Origin: Deinococcus soli (ex Cha et al. 2016)
GTDB taxonomy: Bacteria > Deinococcota > Deinococci > Deinococcales > Deinococcaceae
DNA: 64,000 nt
Reading direction: 5' to 3'
Assembly: GCF_001007995.1 (NCBI RefSeq)
Contig: NZ_CP011389.1
Span: forward strand, 186,001 to 250,000
Both the position numbers and the translations under genes were made by a program. The notes below the pieces were generated by a model, which did no database searches, was not told where the DNA came from, and saw only the letters and a program-made list of their open reading frames with translations. Shown piece after piece: positions 17,821 through 28,457 of this stretch. Every line of letters starts with the position of its first letter. Position 1 is the stretch's first letter.

Positions 17821-17854
17821 CAGGGAGGGCCACCCACGCGGGCAGCCCTCCCTG
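17821..17854 (-). terminator. Terminator of sucCD
   Basis: Arms CAGGGAGGGC (17821-17830) and GCCCTCCCTG (17845-17854) with a 14-nt loop, 14 nt beyond the sucD stop codon. Confidence 0.65.
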
Positions 17855-17868
17855 GACAGCAAGGGCGC

Positions 17869-18773
17869 TTACTTATTCAGCGCCTGCTTCACGAGATCGA
17901 TGATCTCGGGCATGGTGTCGGCCACGGGCACGTTCGCCGCCGCGAAGGCCGCGAGCTTGCTCTCGGGGGTGCCGACGTCGCCCATGATGATCGCGCCGGC
18001 GTGACCCATGCGCTTGCCCTTGGGTGCCGAGCGGCCACTGATAAAGGCCACGACGGGCTTCTTCATGTTCTGCGCGATGTACTCGGCGGCGGCTTCCTCG
18101 TCGGCGCCGCCGATCTCGCCGATCACGACGACCGCGTCGGTGTCGGGGTCGGCCTCGAACAGGGGGAGCACGTCCGCGAAGGTCGTGCCGATGACGGGGT
18201 CACCGCCGATGCCGACGGTGGTGCTCGTGCCCATGCCCGCGTCGTTCAGCAGCTTGGCGGCCTCGTACGTCAGGGTGCCGGAGCGGCTGATCAGGCCAAT
18301 GCGGCCGGGGTTGGCGTAGATCTTGTTCGGCATGATGCCGACCTTGGCTTCCCCGTTCGTGACCAGACCGGGGCAGTTCCCGCCGATCAGGCGGATGCCC
18401 TCGCCACCCTCGGCGCGGTTGGCGGCGTCCAGGGTCTTGACTTCCTGCACGGCGCGCATCATGTCCACGGTGGGCACGCCCTCGGTGATCAGGACGATCA
18501 GGGGCATACCGGCGTGCGCGGCTTCCAGCACGGCGTCCGCGGCGCCCGCGGGGGGCACGAAGATGATGCTGACGTTCGCGCCGGTCGCGGCCTTGGCCTC
18601 GGCGACGCTGTTGAACACGGGCCAGCCCTCGAAGTCGGTGCCGCCCTTGCCGGGGGTGACACCCGCGACGACCTGCGTGCCGAACTCCTTCATGGCGCGG
18701 CTGTGCGAAGCGCCTTCACGGCCGGTCATGCCCTGCACGATGACCTTGCTGTCCTTGTTGACGAGGATACCCA

Positions 18774-18774
<1 letters not shown>
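17869..18774 (-). CDS. sucD: Succinate-CoA ligase, alpha subunit
   Basis: Alpha subunit of succinyl-CoA synthetase, the substrate-level phosphorylation step of the TCA cycle. The 301-residue protein has the N-terminal CoA-binding domain ([23 protein letters not shown]) and the phosphohistidine in [14 protein letters not shown] at about 257. It follows sucC with a one-base stop/start overlap, so the subunits are made in coupled amounts. No anomalies. Confidence 0.97.
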
Positions 18775-19946
<1,172 letters not shown>

Positions 19947-20101
19947 CTACGCGGCCGAAATCATTTGTCCCGATCAACGAGTATAAGCGCACTTTTGAAA
20001 AACCCCGCGCGGCTGTCTCCGGTGGGGGAACAGTCCTGGTGCAGCGGTAGTGGCCGCACGCACTGACAGCCGGCGTCAGGCTCAGGTGAGGAGCGCCGTG
20101 T

Positions 20102-20107
20102 TACTTT
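20102..20107 (+). promoter_or_regulatory. Leaderless -10 box of the Xaa-Pro peptidase gene
   Basis: TACTTT, 7 nt before the ATG at 20115. It decides the start, because a TTG at 20106 would overlap the box. Confidence 0.65.
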
Positions 20108-20114
20108 GCCTGTC

Positions 20115-21164
20115 ATGACTCAACTTCAGGAGTTGCGCCACGCGATGGCCCGCGCCGGACTGGACGCCGTGTGGATCAGCGATCCCGCCAACGTCCGTGC
20201 CGTGAGCGGCTTCAGCAGCGGCAAGGACGGCAAGGTGCTCGTCACGCAGGGTGGGGCCACGCTGTACACCGACGCGCGGTACACGGTGCAGGCGGCCGAG
20301 GAGTCCCCGCTCGACGCTTTCATCGCGCGGCCCCCCGCCACGCTGGAGCACGCGGCCCCCGGACTGGCGGGGCTGCGGGTGGGCTTCGAGGCCGATCACC
20401 TGACGGTCGCCGCACTGGAAGACCTGCGGGAGCACTGGCCGCAGGCGGCCCTGGTGGCGGTGCAGGGGCTGGTGCAGAGCCTGCGGGCCGTGAAGTCCAG
20501 CGCGGAGGTGCAGGCGATCCGGGACGCGCAGGCGCTGGCCGATCAGGTGTTCGCCGAGGTGCGGCCCCTGATCGTGGCGGGCGCGCGGGAACTGGACATC
20601 GCCAGCGAGATCGAGCTGCGGCTGCGCCGCGCCGGGGCGCAGAGTGCTTTCGACCTGATCGTCGCCAGCGGCCCGCGCGGCGCGATGCCGCACGGCGTCG
20701 CCAGTGACCGCGTCATTCAGGACGGGGACCTCGTGACGGTGGACATGGGCGCGCAGCTGCGCGGGTACCACAGCGACATGACCCGCACGGTCGCGGTGGG
20801 CACGCCCGGCGCCGAGATGGCCCGCGTGTACCGCGCCGTGCTGGAGGCCGAGGAGGCCGCCGTGCGTGCCGTGAAGCCCGGCGTGCGGACCGCCGAGTTG
20901 GACTGTTTGGCGCGCGACATCCTGACCGGGCACGGCCTGGGCGAGGCCTTCGCGCACTCGCTGGGGCACGGTGTGGGCCTGGAGGTCCACGAGGCGCCCA
21001 GTTTGCGCGGCACGAGTGACGACGTGCTGCAACCCGGCATGATCATCACCATCGAACCCGGCGCGTACCTGCCGGGCGTGGGCGGCGTGCGGATCGAGGA
21101 TCTGGTTCTCGTGACGGAAGACGGCCACGAGGTCCTCAGCGTGTCCCCGAAGGAGGTGCTGTGA
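20115..21164 (+). CDS. Xaa-Pro aminopeptidase/dipeptidase family (M24)
   Basis: Metallopeptidase with the pita-bread fold, removing N-terminal residues next to proline. The 349-residue protein has a creatinase-like N-terminal domain (1-125) and a catalytic domain whose five metal ligands are visible: Asp in VTVDMGAQL, Asp in HSDMTRT, His in [12 protein letters not shown], Glu in ITIEPGAYL and Glu in RIEDLVL. It is followed with a GTGA overlap by a LysM-RlpA gene. Confidence 0.92.
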   Translation: MTQLQELRHAMARAGLDAVWISDPANVRAVSGFSSGKDGKVLVTQGGATLYTDARYTVQAAEESPLDAFIARPPATLEHAAPGLAGLRVGFEADHLTVAALEDLREHWPQAALVAVQGLVQSLRAVKSSAEVQAIRDAQALADQVFAEVRPLIVAGARELDIASEIELRLRRAGAQSAFDLIVASGPRGAMPHGVASDRVIQDGDLVTVDMGAQLRGYHSDMTRTVAVGTPGAEMARVYRAVLEAEEAAVRAVKPGVRTAELDCLARDILTGHGLGEAFAHSLGHGVGLEVHEAPSLRGTSDDVLQPGMIITIEPGAYLPGVGGVRIEDLVLVTEDGHEVLSVSPKEVL

Positions 21165-21670
21165 GGCTGCGGGTTCCCCTGCTGGCCGCCCTCCTGTTGG
21201 GGGCCGCGCAGGCCGGAACGTACCGCGTGCAGGCCGGGGATACCCTGTGGGAGATCGCGCGGGCGCACGGCACCAGCGTCGGCGCCCTGCTGCAACTGAA
21301 CGGGCGCAGCAGCCAGACGATCCGCGTTGGTGAGGTGCTGCAGGTGCCCGAGCGGGGCGCGCCCACCATCCGCGCGACGTCGCTGGCGCCCGCCGCGCCT
21401 GCGTTCCAGCAGGGGCAGGCGGTGTACTACGGGGGCCGCGCACACCCGCAGACGACCATGACGGCCGCGCACCTGAGCCTGCCGTTCGGGACGTGGGTGC
21501 GGGTCACGCACGCCCGCACGGGCCGCAGCGTGGACGTGATGATCAACGACCGCGGGCCGTTCGGGGTGCAGTCGCGCGTGATCGACCTGTCCACCGACGC
21601 GGCCCGGGCGCTGGGCATCCTGGCTGAAGGCGTGGCACCCGTGACGCTGAGTGTCCTGAGCCGCCCCTGA
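21161..21670 (+). CDS. LysM and RlpA-like double-psi beta-barrel protein
   Basis: A 169-residue exported envelope protein. The signal peptide [16 protein letters not shown] is followed by one LysM peptidoglycan-binding module ([17 protein letters not shown] to GEVLQVP, about 22-64) and an RlpA-type double-psi beta-barrel ([43 protein letters not shown]). The INDRGPF box with its Asp is the presumed active site of RlpA-like lytic transglycosylases. GTG 21161 overlaps the M24 peptidase stop by 4 nt, indicating translational coupling. Likely role: cell-wall remodelling. Confidence 0.9.
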   Translation: MRLRVPLLAALLLGAAQAGTYRVQAGDTLWEIARAHGTSVGALLQLNGRSSQTIRVGEVLQVPERGAPTIRATSLAPAAPAFQQGQAVYYGGRAHPQTTMTAAHLSLPFGTWVRVTHARTGRSVDVMINDRGPFGVQSRVIDLSTDAARALGILAEGVAPVTLSVLSRP

Positions 21671-21695
21671 TGCGCGCAGGCGGGGACGGGCGGTG

Positions 21696-21701
21696 TAGAA
21701 T
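21696..21701 (+). promoter_or_regulatory. Candidate -10 box of the YbjN-like gene
   Basis: TAGAAT, with a 5' untranslated region of about 58 nt to the ATG at 21765. No good -35 hexamer is visible. Confidence 0.4.
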
Positions 21702-21764
21702 CGTTCGGGTTTCAACCACACACGACAAGTTGATGTGCTTCACCCACCGAGGAGGATGGTTTCA

Positions 21765-22223
<459 letters not shown>

Positions 22224-22238
22224 GCCGACGGGTGAGAT

Positions 22239-22265
22239 GGGCGGGGTCACCCCCCGCCCTTCCTT
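22239..22265 (+). terminator. Terminator of the YbjN-like gene
   Basis: Arms GGGCGGGG (22239-22246) and CCCCGCCC (22252-22259), 5-nt loop, followed by TTCCTT. Confidence 0.7.
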
Positions 22266-22274
22266 ATAGCTATT

Positions 22275-22320
22275 AAGTGAATAGTTTCACGATTTTGACT
22301 GAACGTGAAAAAATTGCCTC
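22275..22320 (+). repeat. Dispersed AT-rich element, copy B
   Basis: GTGAA (22277-22281)-N4-TTCAC (22286-22290)-GATT-N9-CGTGA (22304-22308) and a TTG-containing end. It lies exactly between the two opposing terminators of the YbjN-like and pepF genes. Confidence 0.8.
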
Positions 22321-22338
22321 CCTTGCTGTCCGATAACT

Positions 22339-22378
22339 GAGGAGGGGGCTGGGTTGATGGCCTCCCAGCCCCCTCCTC
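22339..22378 (-). terminator. Terminator of pepF
   Basis: Fifteen-bp perfect arms 22339-22353 (GAGGAGGGGGCTGGG) and 22364-22378 with a 10-nt loop, just past the pepF stop on the minus strand. Confidence 0.7.
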
Positions 22379-22391
22379 TCTGGGGCTCGTC

Positions 22392-24203
22392 TCAGCGGCG
22401 CGCGGCCAGCAACTCCTCCAGACGCGCCACGTATCCTTCCAGGGTGCGGAAGGTCGCCTCGACCGGCGCGGGGCTCAGCATGTCCACGCCCGCCTCACGC
22501 AGGGCGTCGATGGGGTCCAGGCTCCCGCCCGAGCGCAGGAAGCGCAGGTACGACTCGCGCGCGGCGTCCGGATCGGCGGTGAACTGCTCGAGGATCTGGT
22601 GCGCGGCGCTGATCCCGGTCGAGTACTGGTACGCGTAGAAGTTCGCGTACAGGTGCGTGCTGAACTGCGCCCACAGGATGCCGCTGCGCTCGCGGTCCAT
22701 CGTCACGCCGTCCCCGTAGCCCTCTGACAGCAGGTCGGCGGTCAGGGTGATCAGGTCGGGCGCGCTGAGGGTGCCCCCCGCCTCGATGCGGCGGTACGCT
22801 TCCAGCTCGAAGGCCGCCAGGGTCGGCATGATGAAGAAGTACCGGTGGAAGTTCGACAGCGCCTCCTCGATGATCTGCACCTCGAACTCGGTGTCACCGG
22901 CCGCGCGGGCCTGGGCGAGCAGGTGCTGGCGGACCATCGCCTGGTTGAAGTTGCTGGCGACCTCCGCGTGGAAGAGGGTATAGCGGGGCACGCCGTACCC
23001 GTGTTCGCGCTGCGAGAGCAGGGAGTGCATGGAATGCCCGATCTCGTGCGCCAGGGTGGAGTACGAGTTCATGGTGCCGTTCCAGGTCATGAAGATGTAC
23101 GGCTTCACGCGCCCCCCACCGTTGCTGTAGGCACCCTGGCGTTTGCCGTCGTTCTCGGCGTAGTCCACCCAGCGCTCAGTGGTCAGGCCGGGCACCATGT
23201 CGCGCACGTAGTCGGCACCCAGGGCGGCCATGCCGCCTTCGAGCCACTGCACCGCCTGCTCGTAGGACACGGCGCGGGGGGGCACCAGCGCGGCCTTCAC
23301 GTCGTATTCGCGCAGTTCGGGCAGGCCCAGCCACTCGCGGCGCACGCGCCAGTAGCGGTGCCAGACCGGCGTGTTCGCGCGGTACGTGTCGAGCAGGGTG
23401 GTCACGACGGCAGTGGGAATGTTGTCCGGGGACAGCGACGCACTGATGGTGTCGGGGTAGTTCCGGGCGCGAGCCAGGAACACGTTTTGACGGACGTTCG
23501 TGGCGTACATCGCCGCCTGCGAGTGCCGCGCGGCGAGGTGCGCGTCCGCGTAGCCTTCCCAGGCCTCGCGGCGCACCTCGCGCTCCGGGTGGGCGGTCAG
23601 GCGGTCCACGTTGCCCTGCGTGACGGTTTCGCCGCCCGCCGTGCCGAAACGCAGGTCCATGTTCGCCAGCGCGGGGTGAATGCCGCGCTCCGAGGCGAAG
23701 GGAGCCTGCACGGCACCGAGGAGTTCCTCGACCTCGGCGCTGCGGACGTGGGGTTTACCGCGCAGGATGCGCTCCAGGCGCACGCGGTGCTCGGCGAAGT
23801 CCGGCGTGTCCAGCCAGCCGCGCACCAGAGCGTCGTCCAGCGCGAGGAGTTCCGGACGGAAGAACGCCGCAGCGCTGCCGAACTGCGCGCCCAGGGTGGA
23901 GGCGCGGTCGCGGCGGGCGGCCGCCACCGCGTCTCGGCCGTCCACGCTGGCGGTCATGCTGGCGTAGGACATGAAACGGCCCAGACGCAGTTCGAGGTCG
24001 TTGGCGGCGCGCAGGTACGCCAGCAGCCCCCCGGGCGTGCCGAGCTGTCCCGCGTGAGCAGACAGTGCAGGAAGGTCGCGGGCCAGGGCGTCCCCTTCCG
24101 CCGACCAGGCGTCGGGCGTGTCGTAGAGGGCCTCGATGTCCCAGGTCTGTTCACGGGGGACGTCGCTGCGGGGCGGCAGCGCCTTGATCGTTTCAGTTGG
24201 CAT
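22392..24203 (-). CDS. pepF: Oligoendopeptidase F (M3B family)
   Basis: Zinc metallopeptidase that cleaves oligopeptides of about 7-17 residues in the cytosol. The 603-residue protein has the zinc motif [11 protein letters not shown] (about 380-390) with the downstream Glu ligand in [12 protein letters not shown], the N-terminal oligopeptidase F domain (residues about 110-185, with [15 protein letters not shown]) and the C-terminal [10 protein letters not shown] segment. I start at ATG 24203 ([11 protein letters not shown]); ten upstream residues lack family support. No anomalies. Confidence 0.94.
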   Translation of the reverse strand: MPTETIKALPPRSDVPREQTWDIEALYDTPDAWSAEGDALARDLPALSAHAGQLGTPGGLLAYLRAANDLELRLGRFMSYASMTASVDGRDAVAAARRDRASTLGAQFGSAAAFFRPELLALDDALVRGWLDTPDFAEHRVRLERILRGKPHVRSAEVEELLGAVQAPFASERGIHPALANMDLRFGTAGGETVTQGNVDRLTAHPEREVRREAWEGYADAHLAARHSQAAMYATNVRQNVFLARARNYPDTISASLSPDNIPTAVVTTLLDTYRANTPVWHRYWRVRREWLGLPELREYDVKAALVPPRAVSYEQAVQWLEGGMAALGADYVRDMVPGLTTERWVDYAENDGKRQGAYSNGGGRVKPYIFMTWNGTMNSYSTLAHEIGHSMHSLLSQREHGYGVPRYTLFHAEVASNFNQAMVRQHLLAQARAAGDTEFEVQIIEEALSNFHRYFFIMPTLAAFELEAYRRIEAGGTLSAPDLITLTADLLSEGYGDGVTMDRERSGILWAQFSTHLYANFYAYQYSTGISAAHQILEQFTADPDAARESYLRFLRSGGSLDPIDALREAGVDMLSPAPVEATFRTLEGYVARLEELLAARR

Positions 24204-24238
24204 GCCGGAGGCTAACACTCCGCGCACGGGCACGGGTT

Positions 24239-24244
24239 TAAAGT
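24239..24244 (+). promoter_or_regulatory. Leaderless -10 box of a six-codon leader ORF before the sugar exporter
   Basis: TAAAGT, 7 nt before ATG 24252, not before the exporter ATG at 24269. Confidence 0.6.
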
Positions 24245-24251
24245 GACCCCC

Positions 24252-24272
24252 ATGTTCGGACGGACCTCATGA
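24252..24272 (+). CDS. Leader peptide ORF (MFGRTS)
   Basis: ATG 24252 opens a six-codon frame encoding MFGRTS whose TGA (24270-24272) overlaps the exporter ATG (24269) as ATGA. It sits exactly at the expected transcription start of a leaderless promoter. It may deliver ribosomes to the exporter start by termination-reinitiation. The peptide itself is probably without function. Confidence 0.45.
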   Translation: MFGRTS

Positions 24273-25483
24273 CCACCACCGCCCCCCCCGCGCCCGGCAG
24301 CGGCCTGGGCGCCATGCTGCGCCTGCCGCACGCCCTGCCGCTGGCGCTCAGCTGCTTTCTGCTGGGCTTCGGCCTGTCGCTGGCCATCCCGTTCACGGCG
24401 CTGTACGCCGTGAAGAAGGCCGGCCTGAGCCCGCTGCAACTGGGCATCTTCCTGACCGTGAACGCCATCAGCGCCGTCGCGGTCGCCACGCTGCTGGCCC
24501 GCTGGTCCGACCGGCTGCCCAACCGCAAACCCATCGTCCTGGCCACCATGGCCGCCGGGACCGCCGCGTACGCCCTGATCGGCGTCACCCCTCACTTCGC
24601 AGGCCTGCTGGTGATCGGCGCGGGCCTGCTGTCCCTGGGCGCGGCCGCGTTCCCGCAGGTGTTCTCCTTCGCGCGGGCCAGCCTGCAGGATGTCCCCGCC
24701 GACCTGGCCGACCGCGCCATGACGCTCCTGCGCGCCGTGTTCAGCCTGTCCTGGGTGGTCGGCCCGGGCCTGGGCGCCGTGATCCTGGGCGCCGGGAACT
24801 ACACGGCGGTGTTCCTCAGCGCGGGCGCGTGCTTCGCGCTGGCGGCGCTGCCGCTGCTGCGCGTCCCGGGGCGCCGCCCGCAGCCCACGCCGGGCATCAC
24901 CCCGGACCTGCCCGACACGCCCCGCCCCGCCGCGCGCCGCGCCATCGCGCTGGGCGCCCTGGCATTCGTCCTGTACGGCATGAGCATGCAGATGGGCATG
25001 GCGATGTTCCCGCTGTTCGTCACCGAGACGCTGCGCGGCACGAGCGGCGAGGTGGGTTTCCTGGTCGGCCTGTGCGCCCTGCTGGAGATCCCGGTGATGA
25101 TCGCGCTGGTCACGTGGCGGCGCCTGCCGGGCGTGCCCACGCTGGTCGCGGCGGGCATGGCGCTGTTCGTGGCGCACTTCGCGCTGGTGTACGTCGCGGA
25201 CAGCCTGCCGCTGCTGATCGCCGCGCAGGTCATCCGCGCGGTGGTCCTGGCGATCCTGGCGGGGCTGGGCATGACCTACTTCCAGACCCTGATGCCGGGC
25301 CGCTTCAGTGCGGCCACCACACTGTTCGCGAACACCGGCAGCATCGGCGGGATGCTCAGCGGTATCACCAGCGGCGCCGTCGCGCAGACCCTCGGGTACC
25401 GCAGCGTGTTCCTCGTGTGCGCCGCGCTGACCCTGCTGGGCTTCCTGGTGATGATCTGGACGCACCGCCGCAGACCGGAGTGA
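24269..25483 (+). CDS. MFS transporter, SET-like sugar efflux family
   Basis: A 404-residue major facilitator with about twelve hydrophobic segments. It resembles sugar efflux transporters (SetA/SetB): the first segment LSCFLLGFGLSLAIPFTALYA, motif A-like LLARWSDRLPNRKPIV between TM2 and TM3, then SWVVGPGLGAVILG in TM5 and the long central loop around 190-210. It is single, with a strong bidirectional terminator downstream shared with lysC. The start ATG overlaps the leader ORF stop. Substrate specificity (sugars or drugs) is inferred from overall similarity only. Confidence 0.83.
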   Translation: MTTTAPPAPGSGLGAMLRLPHALPLALSCFLLGFGLSLAIPFTALYAVKKAGLSPLQLGIFLTVNAISAVAVATLLARWSDRLPNRKPIVLATMAAGTAAYALIGVTPHFAGLLVIGAGLLSLGAAAFPQVFSFARASLQDVPADLADRAMTLLRAVFSLSWVVGPGLGAVILGAGNYTAVFLSAGACFALAALPLLRVPGRRPQPTPGITPDLPDTPRPAARRAIALGALAFVLYGMSMQMGMAMFPLFVTETLRGTSGEVGFLVGLCALLEIPVMIALVTWRRLPGVPTLVAAGMALFVAHFALVYVADSLPLLIAAQVIRAVVLAILAGLGMTYFQTLMPGRFSAATTLFANTGSIGGMLSGITSGAVAQTLGYRSVFLVCAALTLLGFLVMIWTHRRRPE

Positions 25484-25493
25484 CCGGACAGTC

Positions 25494-25528
25494 AGAGGGG
25501 GACCGGGCGCGCGGCCCGGTCCCCCTCT
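25494..25528. terminator. Bidirectional terminator between the sugar exporter and lysC
   Basis: Fifteen-bp perfect stem, arms 25494-25508 (AGAGGGGGACCGGGC) and 25514-25528, loop GCGCG, between convergent genes. Confidence 0.8.
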
Positions 25529-25541
25529 CCCCTGCTTCTGA

Positions 25542-26945
25542 TCAGGCGGTCGCGGCGCCCAGGCCGAAGGCGCGGTGGACGGCCAGGGTGGCCGCGTCCA
25601 CGTGCGCGGCCTCCACGGCGACGGACACGTTCAGTTCGCTGCTGCCCTGGGAGATCATCAACACGTTCACGTCCTGATCGGCCAGCGCCGTGAACATCCG
25701 CGCCGAGACGCCCTTCTGACCGCGCATGCCGCTGCCCACGATGGCCAGGACCGCCACGCCGGGCTGCTCCTCGACCTTCAGTTCCAGGCTGACCCCGGCG
25801 CGCAGCGCGGCCAGGGTGCGTTCGGCGTCCACGGTCTGCACGGCCAGCGACACGTTGCTCATGCTGGACGACTGCGAGACCATCAGCAGCGTGACGTTCT
25901 CGCGGGCGATCGCGTCGAACACGCTGGCGATCACCTCGGGAATGCCGAGCACGCCCGCGCCGCTGACGTTGATGATGCTGACGTTGCGGATTGCCGTGAC
26001 GGCCTTGACGGGGTGACCGTCCTCGTCGCGGGGCTGCGCCTGCACGAGCGTGCCGGGGAAGTCCGGGTCGGCGGCGCTCTTGACGCGAAGGGGAATCCCG
26101 CTCTCCTGGAGGGGCGTGACGGCCAGCGGGTGCAGCACCTTCGCGCCGAAGTAGGCGAGTTCCATGACCTCGCCGTACGACAGGACCTCGATGTTCTGCG
26201 CGTCCTTGACCACGCGGGGGTCGGCGCTCATGACGCCGTCCACGTCTTTCCAGGCCCAGACCTCATCCGCGCCGAGCGCCTTGCCGACGATGGTGGCACT
26301 GAAATCGGTGCCGCCGCGCCCCAGGGTGGTAATCGCGCCCTTCTCGGTCTCGCCCATGAAGCCTGCCACGACCGGCGTGACCCCGGCGGACAGCAGGCCG
26401 CTGAGGCGGTCCTTGACACGTTCATAGGTGTTCGGCATGGGCTTGGCGTTCCCGAAGTGGCTGTCGGTCAGGATGCCCGCCTCGCCGCCGGAGAGGTGGT
26501 GCGCGCGCAGGCCGTCCTGTTCGAGCGCGAGGCTCATCAGGGGCGCGGAGAGACGCTCGCCGAACGCGACGATCAGGTCGCGGCTGCGGGGCGTGAGTTC
26601 GCGCAGCAGGTACACGCCGTACACGGCCTGCCGCAGGGTCTCGTGCATCTCGCGGATCTCGCGGACGGTGATGCTGTCAGGCGCCGCGCCGAGTTCCTGC
26701 GCGGCCGTGAAGTGACGGGTGCGCATCAGGGCGATCTCGTCGTTGGCGGCGGCGATGTCGCCGGACTGCGCGGCGTCCGCAAGTTTCAGTAGCTGGTTCG
26801 TGACGCCCGCCATGGCCGAGACGACCACGACGACCTTCACGCCCACGCGGACGGAGCGGGCGGCCAGGGAGGCGCTGTGGCGGATGGCGCGCGAGTCCTG
26901 CATATTGGTGCCGCCGAACTTCATGACGAGGAGGTCGTAACTCAT
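25542..26945 (-). CDS. lysC: Aspartate kinase
   Basis: First enzyme of the aspartate family pathway (Lys, Thr, Met, diaminopimelate), phosphorylating L-aspartate. The 467-residue protein has the kinase start [11 protein letters not shown] (Asn where Ser is usual), the active-site [13 protein letters not shown] and [13 protein letters not shown], and two C-terminal ACT domains (about 325-460) for feedback control. It is longer than the 400-residue actinobacterial type, like the enterobacterial LysC form. On the minus strand CATACT lies 7 nt before the ATG, so the mRNA may be leaderless. Confidence 0.95.
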   Translation of the reverse strand: MSYDLLVMKFGGTNMQDSRAIRHSASLAARSVRVGVKVVVVVSAMAGVTNQLLKLADAAQSGDIAAANDEIALMRTRHFTAAQELGAAPDSITVREIREMHETLRQAVYGVYLLRELTPRSRDLIVAFGERLSAPLMSLALEQDGLRAHHLSGGEAGILTDSHFGNAKPMPNTYERVKDRLSGLLSAGVTPVVAGFMGETEKGAITTLGRGGTDFSATIVGKALGADEVWAWKDVDGVMSADPRVVKDAQNIEVLSYGEVMELAYFGAKVLHPLAVTPLQESGIPLRVKSAADPDFPGTLVQAQPRDEDGHPVKAVTAIRNVSIINVSGAGVLGIPEVIASVFDAIARENVTLLMVSQSSSMSNVSLAVQTVDAERTLAALRAGVSLELKVEEQPGVAVLAIVGSGMRGQKGVSARMFTALADQDVNVLMISQGSSELNVSVAVEAAHVDAATLAVHRAFGLGAATA

Positions 26946-27088
26946 GGCGTGCAGTATGACCTGACGGGCGGGGCGGTGGGACCGGGGCGTCTGGGCAGCG
27001 CCGGTACCCTGCGTGCGGCCCTGAATGAGAACGCCAGCCGGGCTCAGATACTACTCATGAATTCCCCATGTGACGGGGTCCACGGGGC

Positions 27089-27197
27089 GGGCGTTACACG
27101 CCGGAGGCCCAGGATGGCCGGTTCAGCGCACCTCGCCAGCGCAGCTGACATTCCACAACAGAGGAGCGTAACGCCCCTGCAACGAGCCAGTAACGTC
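27089..27197 (+). promoter_or_regulatory. GTAACG boxes upstream of the pilus operon promoter
   Basis: GTAACGCC at 27168-27175 and GTAACGTC at 27190-27197 are direct repeats exactly 22 bp apart, about 15 bp before the -35 box. A further inverted copy GGGCGTTAC is at 27089-27097. The 22-bp (two-turn) phasing fits tandem binding of an activator. Confidence 0.5.
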
Positions 27198-27212
27198 ACA
27201 CGCGGCAACAAA

Positions 27213-27241
27213 TTGACCGTCCCAGACATGAGAATTATAGT
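27213..27241 (+). promoter_or_regulatory. Sigma-70-type promoter of the pilus operon
   Basis: TTGACC (27213-27218), 17-nt spacer, TATAGT (27236-27241). It is the best classical -35/-10 pair in the window. The 5' untranslated region is about 105 nt. The 400-nt stretch between lysC and the first pilus gene holds this promoter and the boxes before it, and no gene. Confidence 0.75.
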
Positions 27242-27353
27242 TTTCCTCAGTCCGGTGACCCGCGTACCACAGCGTTCAGATGACAGCTTCTGGGGAGAAG
27301 CTGGCGGCGCCCCATGCGCCGCGCGCCAGCACCCACCGGACAGGAGGAAGGCC

Positions 27354-27890
27354 ATGAAGAGAACCGCTCTGCTGCTCGCCGCCCTGAATCTCGGTCTGGT
27401 CCACGCCCAACAGGCCGCCTCGGTCACCCTCCACCCCGCTGTGGAGGTCTCGAACGTGTGCGCCATGGGCGACGAGAACATCAACGGCATGAACATCGAC
27501 GGCCCCGCAGGGTTCCCGGCGTTCGACTACAACGCCCTTGACGGGGACGGCGGCGGCGTCGAGACGCCCGTCCTGAGGATCCGCTGCACGGCCGGGACAG
27601 CCATTACGCTGGGCATCAACGCGTCTGGGGCGGGCTCCGAAAGCCTCGCCCCGCAGAGCCTGTCCAGCACCGTGAACAGCACCTTCGACGGCCTGATCTA
27701 CCTGCAGGGCAGCGGCTCGGTGCCGCTGAAGGCCATGTGGAAGGTGCGGGTCAACACCAATCCCTCCAGCAGTGCCACCACGCCCGACCGGTACGCCGGG
27801 TGGCTGAAGATGACCGCGCCGGACGGTCAGTGGGGCGTGCCCGCCGGGACCTACACCGGTACGCTGGCGATCACCGTCTCGTACAACTGA
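27354..27890 (+). CDS. Archaic chaperone-usher pilus major subunit (SCPU/Csu-like)
   Basis: A 178-residue secreted pilin-like protein. The signal peptide MKRTALLLAALNLGLVHA is followed by an alternating-strand N-terminal donor segment (ASVTLHPAVEVSNVCAMG) and a spore-coat-U-type fold with a Cys pair (SNVCAMG and RIRCTAG). The C-terminus GTYTGTLAITVSYN is the classic final strand of this family. The ATG at 27354 follows AGGAGG. As first gene of the cluster it is probably the main shaft subunit. Confidence 0.82.
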   Translation: MKRTALLLAALNLGLVHAQQAASVTLHPAVEVSNVCAMGDENINGMNIDGPAGFPAFDYNALDGDGGGVETPVLRIRCTAGTAITLGINASGAGSESLAPQSLSSTVNSTFDGLIYLQGSGSVPLKAMWKVRVNTNPSSSATTPDRYAGWLKMTAPDGQWGVPAGTYTGTLAITVSYN

Positions 27891-28055
27891 GCACGGTGTC
27901 CGTAGCGCGATCTGCCGGCGCGGACCGGTCCTGAACACCAGTCCGGCCGCGCCGGCAGACGCGCTGGCAGGAGCATCAGGGGCCGGACGGTGCGGGGAGA
28001 CTCCGCCGTCCGGGCCGTTTCATTCCCGGCCAGGTTCGGGATTCCCGGAGGCCAT

Positions 28056-28457
28056 ATGAGGACAGGTGCAGTCTGCTGGAGCGTCTGGCTGCTGGGCGGC
28101 GCGCACGCGGCGTGCCTGCCCGTGAGCGCCAGCCTGGACGCTGATCCATACAACGCGCTGCGCGGCGCCCGCCCGACGCTGGCGGTCACCGTGACCTGCG
28201 CGCGGCCCGGCGACCGGTTCCGGTTGGACCTGGGACTGCTGGATGGCGGCGCGGGGGCGCTGCGGCTGGTCGGGCCCGGCGGGACGCTCCTGGCGACTGT
28301 TGCGGGTGGGGACGGCACGGCGTGGCGGGGCGAGCGGCGCGGCACGCAGGTGGTGCGGGTGCCGCTGAACATCCTTTCCGGGCAGTGGGTGGCGGGCGGC
28401 ACGTACCGCGCGGCGCTGGAGGTCACCGTGGTGAACACACGACAGGAGACGCCGTGA
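28056..28457 (+). CDS. Second SCPU-like pilus subunit
   Basis: A 133-residue exported protein with the signal peptide MRTGAVCWSVWLLGGAHA and mature start ACLPVSASLDADPYN. A Cys pair (ACLPV and VTCARPG) and the closing AGGTYRAALEVTV strand relate it to the SCPU fold, though it is shorter than the first subunit. ATG 28056 follows GGAGG. The stop overlaps the chaperone GTG by 4 nt. It may be a tip or adaptor subunit. Confidence 0.65.
   Translation: MRTGAVCWSVWLLGGAHAACLPVSASLDADPYNALRGARPTLAVTVTCARPGDRFRLDLGLLDGGAGALRLVGPGGTLLATVAGGDGTAWRGERRGTQVVRVPLNILSGQWVAGGTYRAALEVTVVNTRQETP

Noticed and set aside
22275..22320. The repeat as a parS centromere site
   Set aside because: TTTCACG and CGTGAAA are like the halves of the parS consensus TGTTTCACGTGAAACA, but they are 11-12 nt apart instead of adjacent, and no parAB is in the window. 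I keep it as an unexplained repeat.
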